This document shows, in pieces, positions 35,186-43,695 of a DNA stretch of 64,000 nucleotides. Below the pieces are notes generated by a model that was given only the letters and a program-made list of their open reading frames with translations, had not been told where the DNA came from and made no database searches. Numbering within the stretch: the first letter of the stretch is position 1; each line of letters starts with the position of its first letter. The DNA comes from Photobacterium indicum (GTDB taxonomy: Bacteria; Pseudomonadota; Gammaproteobacteria; Enterobacterales; Vibrionaceae). The position numbers and the translations under genes are program-made. Location: NCBI RefSeq assembly GCF_003026215.1, contig NZ_PYOC01000002.1, positions 124,001 through 188,000 of the forward strand, read 5' to 3'.

Positions 35186-35859
35186 ATAACCAGCATAATC
35201 AAAGAAAGTACCAAGGAACAATTGCCATCTTAATTGCTTATAAGTGGAATCAATTCAATCCCCGAGTAAAGGAGCAATATGCTCTTTTGGATTGAATATA
35301 CCAAACATTTATAACCTCAGTACTTCAACGTAGTCATGGTTTCAAATAACCATTTCACAGAGCCCAAATGTTCGTTCGAGCAGCTGGAGAAGGTATAATG
35401 CTCGATTGCGAGCAATGGTTCTGTGATGCTGTTCAAAAAAACACCCCATCAACAAACAGTTTCCTTCCGCCACTATTCTAATGGCGATCCGCTGGTATGT
35501 GGCCTACAAGGTCAGATGGTCTTCTCCCTTGCTATGCCCATTACGTATTTACAGCGTGACTGCTGCAATCACAGATTTTTCATCTGTATTAATTAGTCAG
35601 ATAAGTTACATATAATTGCATTTGATTGACCAACCAAATCACTTACAAACAGAGCATTCACCCCGCAAATACTTACTTGGTTAGTTGATAATCAGATCTT
35701 CAGCGCAATTATTAATCTTTTTTTTGTTTTTATTCACGCTTATAAATTAACTGAGCTATATGTAGCATGTTGCCTATCTGGTACAGATATTCACAAAAAA
35801 TGAATAAACATCATTAGGTTATAAGCAATAAAAATGCTCATAAAAAAAGGAAAGAGCGG
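35186..35859. other. Intergenic region with no recognised feature
   Basis: About 670 bp separate the two-gene unit from the subtilase. Short open frames occur around 35395-35590, but none has a ribosome site or a family I recognise. The final 100 bp should carry the subtilase promoter; AAAGGAAAGAG lies just before its ATG. Confidence 0.4.
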
Positions 35860-37905
35860 ATGAACAGAAAAAATAAAATTAGCGTTGCTGGTATTACGTT
35901 ATCAGTGATAACCATTGCCCTCGGTGTAAGTGCATCAGCAAACGCTAATGAATTGGCTAGTTTTAGTAAACCGAATATCCCAGTTAAATATATTGTTAAG
36001 TTTAAAGAGCAGCAGGACAATACTCGTTCACTAAGAAGTGCAAGCACAGCATTCTCAGGGGAACGTGTTGCTCAAGAAACGCTTCTTGACCGCTTAAGTG
36101 CTAAACAGGTTGAGAAGTTTGGCAGTGCTTCTGCTTACAGTGCTTTACTCGATACGAAAGCAATTAACCAATTGCAAAGCAACCCTGAGGTTGAGTACGT
36201 TGAAGTCGATCAACCTCGCTATCTACTCTCCCAAAGCCTTCCATGGGGACAAACCTTTGTTGGGGCTACGCAGCTCAGTGACAGTAATGCAGGCAACCGT
36301 ACCGTTTGTATTATCGATTCTGGTTACGATTTAGCCCACAACGATTTGAGCGGCAACCAAGTTGATGGAACCAACGATAGTGGTACAGGTAATTGGTCTT
36401 CACCAGGTAATCACAACGCACACGGTACACATGTTGCCGGTACCATCGCAGCAATATCTAACACAGAAGGTGTAGTAGGAGTTTTACCCAATCAGAATGC
36501 TAACTTACATATCGTTAAGGTATTCAATGAATCAGGTTGGGGCTACTCTTCAAGCTTAGTGAAAGCGATTGATACTTGTGTTGCAAACGGCGCTAACGTG
36601 ATCAATATGAGCTTAGGTGGTGATAACTCAAGCCGAACAGAAGAAAATACACTAAAAGATCACTACAACAATGGAGTGCTACTAATTGCTGCTGCAGGTA
36701 ATGATGGTAATACCGCACACAGCTACCCTGCTTCATATGATTCAGTAGTATCGGTAGCTGCTATTGATAACCAAAAACATCATGCTGATTTTTCACAGGC
36801 AACTAATCAAGTAGAGATCTCTGCACCTGGCGAAGCGATCTTATCTACCGTTACATTAGGTGAAGGTCGCCTTGCGGATATTTCACTGGCTGGTCAACGT
36901 TATTTTGATCGTGGCGTGGTTCCGCATAACCGTCTAGTTAATATTAACGGCAGCTATGAATCGTCACCAGTTCCAGGTTCAAAAACGGGTGAACTTGCCC
37001 ATTGTGACACCTCTTCAGGTAGTTTTAACTGTGGTGATATGACCGGGAAAATCTGTCTTACTGAGCGTATAGGTAATCAAGACTCATCCGGTGTCTATCC
37101 TGAAGTTGATGCTGTAAAAGCTTGCTACAACGCGGGGGCATCTGCGGCAATTGTATACAGTAATGCTGAACTTGCTGGTCTACAAAATCCGTTCCTCGTT
37201 GATACTAATGACAGTTACAATCTAGTGTCTGTATCTGTCGATCGAGATCTTGGTCTTGAGCTAACAAATGCTGTTGGCCAAACGATTACTGTCGATAGTT
37301 CGGTTAACGAAGATTACGAATACTACAACGGCACATCAATGGCAACACCACACGTAACAGGTGTTGCAGCACTAGTATGGAGTTATCACCCTCAATGTTC
37401 AGCTAAACAAGTCCGAGATGCGCTAAATGCCACAGCGGAAGATATTGATGTTGTAGGTCGAGATAATCGTACTGGTAATGGTCTTATCAACACTGTCGCA
37501 GCTAAAGAATATTTAGATGCAGGATGTAATGGCCCAGACGGTAGCGGAGGTGGTTCTAAGGCAAGTAGCTTTGAAAATGCACAAGTAACAGCTATTCCAG
37601 ACAATAACCTTTCAGGTATCACAAGCGACATTAATGTCACCCGTCAAGGTGACGCAGGTGTGGTAACGGTTGATCTTAACATCACTCATACCTATATCGG
37701 TGATCTAAACGTGGCGTTAATATCACCAACAGGTCAAAGCGTTGTTTTACATAATAATAGCGGACGTTCAAGCAATGATATCATTAAATTATTTGAAGCT
37801 GATTTTACTGGTGTCGAATCTGAAGGCACTTGGCAATTGAAAGTGTACGATGATTCTCGCCGTGATACTGGTACTCTAAACAACTGGCGTATCAACTTTA
37901 AATAA
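35860..37905 (+). CDS. Secreted subtilisin-like serine protease with PA insert and P domain
   Basis: This 681-residue S8 peptidase has a signal peptide (about 1-30, cut after ANA), an I9-type propeptide (about 40-125, ending VEYVEVDQPRYL), and a catalytic domain with Asp153, His188 (AHGTHVAG) and Ser493 (NGTSMATPHV). The long gap between His and Ser holds a protease-associated domain. A C-terminal P/proprotein-convertase domain (about 570-681) ends in LNNWRINFK. It is exported by Sec, matures by autocleavage and degrades proteins outside the cell. The next gene, 9 nt on, encodes an I9-like inhibitor or chaperone, so the two form an operon. In Aeromonas a P-domain serine protease also needs a small downstream chaperone. 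Confidence 0.92.
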   Translation: MNRKNKISVAGITLSVITIALGVSASANANELASFSKPNIPVKYIVKFKEQQDNTRSLRSASTAFSGERVAQETLLDRLSAKQVEKFGSASAYSALLDTKAINQLQSNPEVEYVEVDQPRYLLSQSLPWGQTFVGATQLSDSNAGNRTVCIIDSGYDLAHNDLSGNQVDGTNDSGTGNWSSPGNHNAHGTHVAGTIAAISNTEGVVGVLPNQNANLHIVKVFNESGWGYSSSLVKAIDTCVANGANVINMSLGGDNSSRTEENTLKDHYNNGVLLIAAAGNDGNTAHSYPASYDSVVSVAAIDNQKHHADFSQATNQVEISAPGEAILSTVTLGEGRLADISLAGQRYFDRGVVPHNRLVNINGSYESSPVPGSKTGELAHCDTSSGSFNCGDMTGKICLTERIGNQDSSGVYPEVDAVKACYNAGASAAIVYSNAELAGLQNPFLVDTNDSYNLVSVSVDRDLGLELTNAVGQTITVDSSVNEDYEYYNGTSMATPHVTGVAALVWSYHPQCSAKQVRDALNATAEDIDVVGRDNRTGNGLINTVAAKEYLDAGCNGPDGSGGGSKASSFENAQVTAIPDNNLSGITSDINVTRQGDAGVVTVDLNITHTYIGDLNVALISPTGQSVVLHNNSGRSSNDIIKLFEADFTGVESEGTWQLKVYDDSRRDTGTLNNWRINFK

Positions 37906-37914
37906 GGTTGACCT

Positions 37915-38307
37915 ATGCAAATGAAACTACGTTCACAGGCTTTATTGAGTGTTGGGCTAGCTGTTGGATTTACTGCTCTTTTTAGTATTCCTGCACATGC
38001 TAATAACCCAAACATGCTTTTTCCAGCCTCTGATCAACAGTCAGAGCAAGGTCAGGAAAATATGCAGATAAGCTACTATCTGAAATATAAGCCTGATATG
38101 CAGGAAAAAACTGAATCTTTAGTGAATAAGCTTGGTGGAACAATCACTGACGCTATGCCAGAACGACGTATTTTGATCGTCACGCTTGATAAAGCGGCTT
38201 TTGAAGAAATCGACTCTGATCGTATAGATTATCGCGGCATCATCGACTATGTGGAACCCAATCCAGAGCGACAATTATTTGAAAAGAAAAACGGCTTATC
38301 TTTGTAA
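37915..38307 (+). CDS. Secreted I9-like protease inhibitor or chaperone
   Basis: The 130-residue protein has a clear signal peptide (about 1-30, ending PAHA) and a short domain of about 85 residues: YYLKYKPDMQEKTE, LGGTITDAMPERRI, LIVTLDKAAFEEI and IIDYVEPNPERQL. This is the pattern of subtilisin propeptides (inhibitor I9), where the last strand ends in a VEPNxxxx tail that enters the protease active site. It starts 9 nt after the protease stop with AAGG before the ATG, so it is co-expressed. It probably folds or inhibits the protease in the periplasm. The protease already has its own propeptide, which makes this stand-alone copy notable. Confidence 0.8.
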   Translation: MQMKLRSQALLSVGLAVGFTALFSIPAHANNPNMLFPASDQQSEQGQENMQISYYLKYKPDMQEKTESLVNKLGGTITDAMPERRILIVTLDKAAFEEIDSDRIDYRGIIDYVEPNPERQLFEKKNGLSL

Positions 38308-38371
38308 GATACACAATAAACACAAGGTAACCGTATCTACTCTAATCCAGGAATATAAAGGGAGAAGATAA

Positions 38372-38480
38372 GGTTTTGTCGCAAATAGTAAATTTGGACG
38401 TTTTTTCATTTTTTAACAATCTGTTTTCAATCGATTTTAAATTTGGATTTTGGCTAAAAAACTCTATTTGCGACAGAACC
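38372..38480. mobile_element. 109-bp non-coding element with IS6-like terminal inverted repeats
   Basis: GGTTTTGTCGCAAATAG (38372-38388) and CTATTTGCGACAGAACC (38464-38480) are inverted copies with one mismatch. The ends resemble the GGTTCTGTTGCAAA-type ends of IS6-family elements. The 75 bp inside is AT-rich with two copies of TAAATTTGGA and no coding capacity, so this is either a deletion derivative or a MITE. No target-site duplication is visible, which suggests an old or recombined insertion. Confidence 0.7.
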
Positions 38481-38550
38481 GCCGTCGGGTGCTTTTTTAG
38501 ATTAAATACTCACTGCAACTGCTTTTACTTACCCTGGATGTGTATTCCAT

Positions 38551-38559
38551 CCCCCCCCC
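38551..38559. repeat. Poly-C tract of 9
   Basis: Nine C residues 26 bp before the start of the GST-like gene, between it and the inverted-repeat element. It lies close to the likely promoter or leader. Confidence 0.85.
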
Positions 38560-38584
38560 TCTAATATGGATAACAGGTGAGCAC

Positions 38585-39340
38585 ATGAACCATTTGCTGG
38601 ATATCACGACATCAACTCTGGCCTCGAGTTGTCGGTTCTGGCACGGAACCTTGGCCAGCAAAACCACCGCTCAGCCTAAGCAAATGCTGATCTTGTTTGA
38701 TCAAGAAGGCAACCCGGAGTGTCGGCTTGTGCGCGAAGTACTAACCGAGCTGAACTTGGATGTTATCGTCGCTCCCTGTCCCGCCGGCGGGCTAAATATC
38801 ACTAAATTTAAATCGGTATTCAATGGTGTTAGCCCCCCAATGCTGGTTGATCTCAATAGCCCAAGCGTAACCAAAGGGGCTATTGAGATTGTCCGTTACC
38901 TGTTTAAACAGTACAAAGAAATGCAAGCACCAAGAGAATTTGCCAGCATACTAAAAAGCAGTCTGACATCCAAATTGGCAACAGGAGTTCGTTTTGGGGC
39001 CGGCATTAAAGCGCGGCCATCTCAACAACCAGATCTGCCGTTGATCTTATACAGTTTTGAGTCCAGTCCTTTTTCCCGTCCTGTCCGTGAGCGACTATGC
39101 GAACTTGAGCTGACTTATATCCTGATCAACCTTGGGAAACAGCAATTTTCAGATATGGGGCTGGCCAATATCCACTGGACCCTTAAGACTTACAGGCCAT
39201 TGCCAAATACCAAGCGGGATGAATTTTTCAGGCGACACGGCAATGTACAGGTGCCCTATCTGATTGATCCGAATACCAGCATAGAAATGTTTGAGTCAAA
39301 AGATATCCTGCGTTATTTACAGCAGACTTATGCGGTGTGA
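38585..39340 (+). CDS. Protein with two tandem GST-N (thioredoxin-fold) domains
   Basis: The 251-residue protein holds two glutaredoxin-like GST N-terminal domains: one from about 30 (LILFDQEGNPECRLVREVL ... PPMLVDLNSP) and one from about 150 (LILYSFESSPFSRPVRERL ... VPYLIDPNTS). Each has the cis-Pro before the fourth strand (SPPML, VQVPYL). The first has Cys in place of the usual redox or Ser position; the second has SSPFS. There is no helical GST-C domain, so it may not act as a classical transferase. ATG 38585 follows AGGTGAG. Codon choice and a GC content near 50 percent differ from the genes to the left. Confidence 0.8.
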   Translation: MNHLLDITTSTLASSCRFWHGTLASKTTAQPKQMLILFDQEGNPECRLVREVLTELNLDVIVAPCPAGGLNITKFKSVFNGVSPPMLVDLNSPSVTKGAIEIVRYLFKQYKEMQAPREFASILKSSLTSKLATGVRFGAGIKARPSQQPDLPLILYSFESSPFSRPVRERLCELELTYILINLGKQQFSDMGLANIHWTLKTYRPLPNTKRDEFFRRHGNVQVPYLIDPNTSIEMFESKDILRYLQQTYAV

Positions 39341-39497
39341 AATGCATTTTGTGGGTTATTTGAGCGCTTCAACAAAACCCTTAATAGGCGTTATCAATTT
39401 ATGAAATTGCTATAGATATGCTGATTTTTGCATTTCTATAGGTAACGAGTATATAACTTATAATATCAAGCATGGGCTAATATGTAAGGTGAAAATA

Positions 39498-39881
39498 ATG
39501 ACTTACCTAATACTGGCAGATTTGCTGGTGCTAGTGCATTTGCTATTTATCATTTTTGTACTTTTGGGCGGGCTATTGCTTATGTTACGCGGCTCTCTTA
39601 TTTTTGTGCATCTCCCTGCCGTCATCTGGGCAACGCTGATTAGTTTTAAGGGTTGGATTTGTCCATTGACTCCGTTGGAAAATCACTTGAGGCGAGTTGC
39701 TGGTTCGGCTGATTATGAGCAAGGATTTGTCGAGCATTATCTGATTCCTATCATTTATCCGAATAATTTAACTCCTAATATTCAGGTCATGCTTGGCATC
39801 TTTGCTTTACTAATTAACCTCAGTATTTATTGTTTTGTCTATTATAAGCGTATGGCTAAGCACGGCGGGAAACGGGTATGA
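39498..39881 (+). CDS. DUF2784-family inner-membrane protein
   Basis: This 127-residue protein has hydrophobic segments at about 5-35, 40-55 and 95-120. The conserved GWICPLTPLEN motif and the YEQGFVEHYLIPIIYP segment are those of the DUF2784 family, whose function is unknown. ATG 39498 is chosen because AAGG lies 8 nt before it and overlaps the alternative GTG at 39489. Its stop overlaps the start of the next gene in ATGA, so the two were translated together. Confidence 0.8.
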   Translation: MTYLILADLLVLVHLLFIIFVLLGGLLLMLRGSLIFVHLPAVIWATLISFKGWICPLTPLENHLRRVAGSADYEQGFVEHYLIPIIYPNNLTPNIQVMLGIFALLINLSIYCFVYYKRMAKHGGKRV

Positions 39882-40641
39882 AAAGTACCTTAACGACAAT
39901 ACTGCTAATCTATATTATATTCTGTCTGCTACTGTTCGTTTTGCAACGTAAATTTATATATTTTCCGCAACCATCAGCTGCGGTAAGAGGAATAACTGAA
40001 ATCAGCTTTACTACCGACGGTGTACAGTTGAGTGGCTGGGTGGTTAATGAGGGCCAGCCGAAAGCATTAATCTATTATGGTGGCAATGCAGAACGTATTG
40101 AAAATAACATCGCATTTTTTGAAGCTGTATTGTCGAATTATAGCGTATATTTAATTCCGTATCGGGGTTATGGCAACAGTACTGGTACGCCTAGCGAAGC
40201 ATATCTCTATCACGATGCCTTGTATATTTTTGATCGGGTAAAGGTAAACCATGAACAGATCTCTTTGATGGGTAGAAGCCTTGGCTCAGGTGTTGCCACC
40301 TATGTGGCGGTTTTAACCGGCAGGTGGAAAAACTGCTACTGGTCACTCCCTTTGATAGCATCGTAAATGTCGCCAAGAATATCTACTGGATGTTTCCGGT
40401 CTCCCTGCTTCTTCAGGATAAGTTCCAGTCAATAAACAGGGCGAAAAACATTACTGCACAAACTTATATCTTTATTGCGGAAAACGATCGGGTAATCCCG
40501 CGGGCAAGAAGCGAGCGGTTAAAAGATCAATTCACAGAGCAACTGATCGACTCGGTTCTAGTCAGCGGAGCCGATCATAACGATATTTCACTGTATCCTG
40601 AATATATTGCTGGGGTGAAGCGAGCGTTGCAATCATACTAA
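39878..40641 (+). pseudogene. Alpha/beta hydrolase, disrupted by a frameshift
   Basis: Two frames together make one hydrolase of about 254 residues. The first (39878-40366) has a membrane anchor, YGGNAERIE, the YRGYGNSTG oxyanion region and the nucleophile elbow GRSLGSG. The second (about 40315-40641) continues with VEKLLLVTPFDS, the acid region IFIAENDRVIP and the histidine in SGADHND. The switch lies at a T run (40311-40314, GCGGTTTTAACCGG): adding one T or removing two restores one frame. The family is the YfhR/BEM46-like serine hydrolases. The break separates the nucleophile from the Asp and His, so the product as written should be inactive. A sequencing error at the homopolymer is possible. 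Confidence 0.82.
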
Positions 40642-40842
40642 ATCCGATAACTTTCTATTCATTCATTTCCCACTTATCAATTAATTGCTTATTAATTGTC
40701 ACCATAATCATAGCGTGACGGACGCTATGGGGCGGGATGGTTCATTACATTAGCCCCCTTGAATCGTCTCTTCAATGTTGAGGCGATTTACTAGTAATCA
40801 TTGGGCCATCACTGGGGTAGAGCTGTCTTACCTGGTTAGTTG

Positions 40843-40851
40843 CCCCCCCCC
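40843..40851. repeat. Poly-C tract of 9
   Basis: Nine C residues in the gap between the broken hydrolase and purU. An 8-bp hairpin (CATAGCGT/ACGCTATG, 40709-40729) without a T run lies in the same gap. Nothing else is evident there. Confidence 0.85.
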
Positions 40852-40896
40852 ACATAACCCCCTCAGCAAAACTGTTGGTGAAAACTAACCTTCAGC

Positions 40897-41769
40897 TCAC
40901 GAGCGTTCGAACACTACGGTTTTGTCGTTAAATAGAAATATGCGTTTCTCGACGTGATATTGAATGGCTCGGGCCAATGTCAGGGATTCGACATCCATCC
41001 CTTTTCTAGCCAAATCAGCGGGATAATAGGTATGGTTTACGGTTCCCATTCCCTGAGTAATAATCGGTCCTTCATCCAGATGGTCGCTGACATAATGGGC
41101 TGTAGCCCCCACCAACTTGACCCCCTTGTTATAGGCCTGATGATAAGGCTTAGCCCCTTTGAAGCCAGGTAACAGCGAGTGGTGGATGTTGATGGCCTTC
41201 CTCGCCCAGCGAACGCACATTTCATGAGAAAGCACCTGCATATAGCGGGCAAGCACCAGCAGCTCACAGCCAGTTTCATCTAAAACGGCTTGTACCTGAG
41301 CTTCCTGCTGCGGCTTAGTATCTGCATTGATCGGAAAGTGGTAATAAGGAATATCGTGCCACTGGGCCAGTGACTGTAGATCAGGGTGATTGGAAATCAC
41401 AGCTCGAATATCGACCGGAAGATTGCCGGTTCGGAAGCGGTATAACAGATCGTTCAGACAGTGCTCGTATTTAGACACCATGATCACCACTTTAGGTCGG
41501 TAATCTGACGGCGTCAGCTCCCACTCCATATCAAACGCTTCGGCCCGCTCGGCAAAGGTGGCGCAAAACGCAGATTGATCAAGCGGGGCATTATCTTCCA
41601 TGCGAAATACCGTGCGAATAAAAAAACGCTGGTTCAGTGCATCGTCAAAGGAATTCAGTTCAGTAATGTAGCAGCCAAATTTCCGTAGGAAGCGAGTTAC
41701 AACATCCACAGTACCCGAGCGTCCGGGGCAACTCGCAGTCAGTATATAAGTCAAACTTTGTTGGTTCAT
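40897..41769 (-). CDS. purU: Formyltetrahydrofolate deformylase
   Basis: PurU hydrolyses 10-formyl-THF to THF and formate, supplying formate for PurT and balancing one-carbon pools. The 290-residue protein has an N-terminal ACT domain (about 8-85) and a formyltransferase-like domain with the conserved INIHHSLLPGFKGAKPYHQA motif (about 205-225; written in short: HHSLLPGF) and a later Asp-containing EGPIITQ motif. Length fits the family. ATG 41769 follows GGATGAGG. It lies 49 bp after the minus-strand DUF3108 gene and may share its transcript. GC is higher than in the flanking zwf or pfa genes. Confidence 0.93.
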   Translation of the reverse strand: MNQQSLTYILTASCPGRSGTVDVVTRFLRKFGCYITELNSFDDALNQRFFIRTVFRMEDNAPLDQSAFCATFAERAEAFDMEWELTPSDYRPKVVIMVSKYEHCLNDLLYRFRTGNLPVDIRAVISNHPDLQSLAQWHDIPYYHFPINADTKPQQEAQVQAVLDETGCELLVLARYMQVLSHEMCVRWARKAINIHHSLLPGFKGAKPYHQAYNKGVKLVGATAHYVSDHLDEGPIITQGMGTVNHTYYPADLARKGMDVESLTLARAIQYHVEKRIFLFNDKTVVFERS

Positions 41770-41817
41770 ATCCTCATCCTATTCAGTACAAGTCCAGCAG
41801 CATTGCTCAAGTGCCAT

Positions 41818-42510
41818 TTATAGAAATTTGACTCTGGCTAATCTTAAATCTGCTTCTTCATTACCGTTTTCTTTTTGCTGTAGGCGCACCAAGATATAAT
41901 TCAGCTCTTTGGCTAACCAGATATAGGTTTCGCGTTTGCTGTTTTTTCTGACTTTTTTCAGCTTAATGGTATTTACTTTGCCATAAGGCAGCTTCAATAA
42001 CTCCTCTCCCACCACTTCAAAATCAAGCTGACGCAAGTTACCCTTAATCACCGCTGGATAAGTAAAGGTTAATTTATCCCGCATTACATCGAGCCTTAAT
42101 TGTACCTGGTAAGAAAGAGGATCAAATAAAACCTCTTTGACCTGAATCACTTTCTTCTTATTGTCATAGTTCACCCAAGCTTGCCTGGCGGAAAAATTAA
42201 CCAGCATTTGATGGTCGCGGCCTGTTCCTTTCCGAGTAAAATAATAAGAGACTGGCTGCAACTGCCCGTCATGATATGTAAACTCAGTCGCCTCGTAACG
42301 TGTATCAGATATGAGCAGGAACCTGAGTTTGCTTTCGCTACTCATCCGGTACTTACCATTTGGCAAACGCTCTAACTTTCTGACGCCATTTCCCAAGTGA
42401 GCGCCTTGATAGTAAGCTTCATAGTTGGCATGAAAAAGCTGCAATTCCTCACTGGCCTGAGCCAGACATGCAAAAAGCCCCACAACAGTAGCAACCAGAA
42501 TTTTGTTCAT
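41818..42510 (-). CDS. DUF3108 periplasmic protein
   Basis: The 230-residue protein begins with a signal peptide (about 1-19, cut after AQA) followed by a beta-rich domain: YEAYYQGAHLGNGVRKL, SSESKLRFLLISDTRYEAT, YYFTRKG and a C-terminal ETYIWLAKELNYILVRL. These features are those of DUF3108 (often annotated as putative exported or outer-membrane-associated proteins); function is unknown. It stands upstream of purU on the same strand with a 48-nt gap. The 490-bp region upstream contains a MITE-like repeat, so its promoter must lie in the first 250 bp. Confidence 0.8.
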   Translation of the reverse strand: MNKILVATVVGLFACLAQASEELQLFHANYEAYYQGAHLGNGVRKLERLPNGKYRMSSESKLRFLLISDTRYEATEFTYHDGQLQPVSYYFTRKGTGRDHQMLVNFSARQAWVNYDNKKKVIQVKEVLFDPLSYQVQLRLDVMRDKLTFTYPAVIKGNLRQLDFEVVGEELLKLPYGKVNTIKLKKVRKNSKRETYIWLAKELNYILVRLQQKENGNEEADLRLARVKFL

Positions 42511-42759
42511 GTACAGCTCCTTTGATACATACCTTCGTGATATATATCAGCCACTTTCCGCGGCTATATGGAGAGATAGATGCCTTCAAGCATATTAGAT
42601 CAGTATAATAAGAAACGTGCACATCAGGAGAAAAAATGCTGCTAAACGTGAATATCGGGTTGGTGCGGCTTTGTTGAAGCCCTCAGATAATGCTTAATTA
42701 TTCCATTAACACTGAGTTCAGTTATCATGGTCAACCTATTTATACAGGTTGGCTATTTA

Positions 42760-42921
42760 ATACCAATCTGGATAAGTAAATGGTCATAAATTTGCGCAAG
42801 AAAAATCAGTAAGAACAAGGCAGAAATTGAAGTAACTAGTGGTTCTAATTATAAAATTTCTAACGCTGTTATTATCGATTTTAATCAGCAAGAATGAACA
42901 GGTACTTATTTAGGTTGGTAT
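42760..42921. repeat. 162-bp MITE-like element of Vibrionaceae type
   Basis: ATACCAATCTGGATAAGTA (42760-42778) and its inverted copy TACTTATTTAGGTTGGTAT (42903-42921) match at 16 of 19 positions. The interior is non-coding with short motifs I associate with a repeat family common in Vibrio and Photobacterium. It fills the gap between the DUF3108 and VOC genes. Unlike the element at 12109, the interior is AT-rich throughout. No transposase is encoded. Confidence 0.7.
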
Positions 42922-42948
42922 AACAATTGAATTCAAGCAAAGGCAGCA

Positions 42949-42976
42949 CAAAAAAGGGCTGGCGCTATGGCCAACC
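42949..42976 (-). terminator. Terminator of the VOC-family gene
   Basis: On the minus strand GGGTTGGC and GCCAGCCC pair with one G-U and run into TTTTTTG. It begins 26 nt after the stop at 43003. Confidence 0.85.
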
Positions 42977-43002
42977 CTCATCATTGTTCTTTGTGTTATT
43001 AA

Positions 43003-43488
43003 TTACTCATACTCAGACGCATAAGTCTCTTCATAAGTATGTGAGTAAAGCTCAAATAGGTTGCCAAATGGGTCTTCTAAGTACACCATCTTAGCTTGCT
43101 TGTTATTATCTTCTGGGTGGTAACGCATAATATCCATGCGTACTTTACCGCCAAAGTTTTTAGTACGCTCAATAACACCATGGAAGTCATCTGTTTGAAG
43201 GCAGAAGTGGAAAATACCGATTCGAGAAAAATCAACTTCGTGACGCTCTTGGCGCTCTTTCATTTCAAATAGCTCAATACCAATACCATCAGTAGTGACT
43301 AGATGTGCAATGTTAAAGCCTTTAAAACCTTCACCAAAAACTGCAACACACATTCTACCGATTGCTGTTTCGCGCTCTTCTTCAACCTTGGTATTGCCCA
43401 TTACGACTTTAAGACCAAGAGCATTAGTATAAAACTCAACAGCTTTATCCATGTCACCCACCATAATACCGACATGATTCATTTTCAT
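43003..43488 (-). CDS. VOC-superfamily (glyoxalase/dioxygenase-like) protein
   Basis: This 161-residue single-domain protein has the vicinal-oxygen-chelate fold in two halves: MNHVGIMVGDMDKAVEFYTN at the start and FHFCLQTDDFHGVIE in the middle, ending in YLEDPFGNLFELYSHT. Candidate metal ligands are His in MNHVGI, Glu in GIELFEM, His in FHFCL and Glu in FELYS, which is a full set for a metalloenzyme. The substrate is unknown; relatives include lactoylglutathione lyase-like and methylmalonyl-CoA epimerase-like proteins. GGAG lies before the ATG. It stands alone with its own terminator. Confidence 0.85.
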   Translation of the reverse strand: MKMNHVGIMVGDMDKAVEFYTNALGLKVVMGNTKVEEERETAIGRMCVAVFGEGFKGFNIAHLVTTDGIGIELFEMKERQERHEVDFSRIGIFHFCLQTDDFHGVIERTKNFGGKVRMDIMRYHPEDNNKQAKMVYLEDPFGNLFELYSHTYEETYASEYE

Positions 43489-43645
43489 AATTTACTCCAA
43501 ATTCAGATAATTGATTCATTATTCGTTTTGATGGAGTGAGTATATAATCCTCTTTTAATTCCTTGAAATTATCATTATTTATAAAAATGATAATGAAAAC
43601 TTATTGCAATAGAGTAAATACAAACTCTATATACTCATAAAAACA

Positions 43646-43674
43646 AAGGGCTAGCACGATAGCTAGCCCCTTTT
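43646..43674 (-). terminator. Terminator of the Na+/alanine symporter gene
   Basis: GGGCTAGC and GCTAGCCC form an 8-bp stem around ACGATA. On the minus strand the stem is followed by TTTGTTTTTA. It lies 22 nt after the symporter stop. Confidence 0.8.
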
Positions 43675-43695
43675 CACGTTATAAGTTAACCGTTA

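Noticed and set aside
35395..35590. Transposase remnant before the subtilase
   Set aside because: Short translations look vaguely protein-like, but no motif or terminal repeat supports it.
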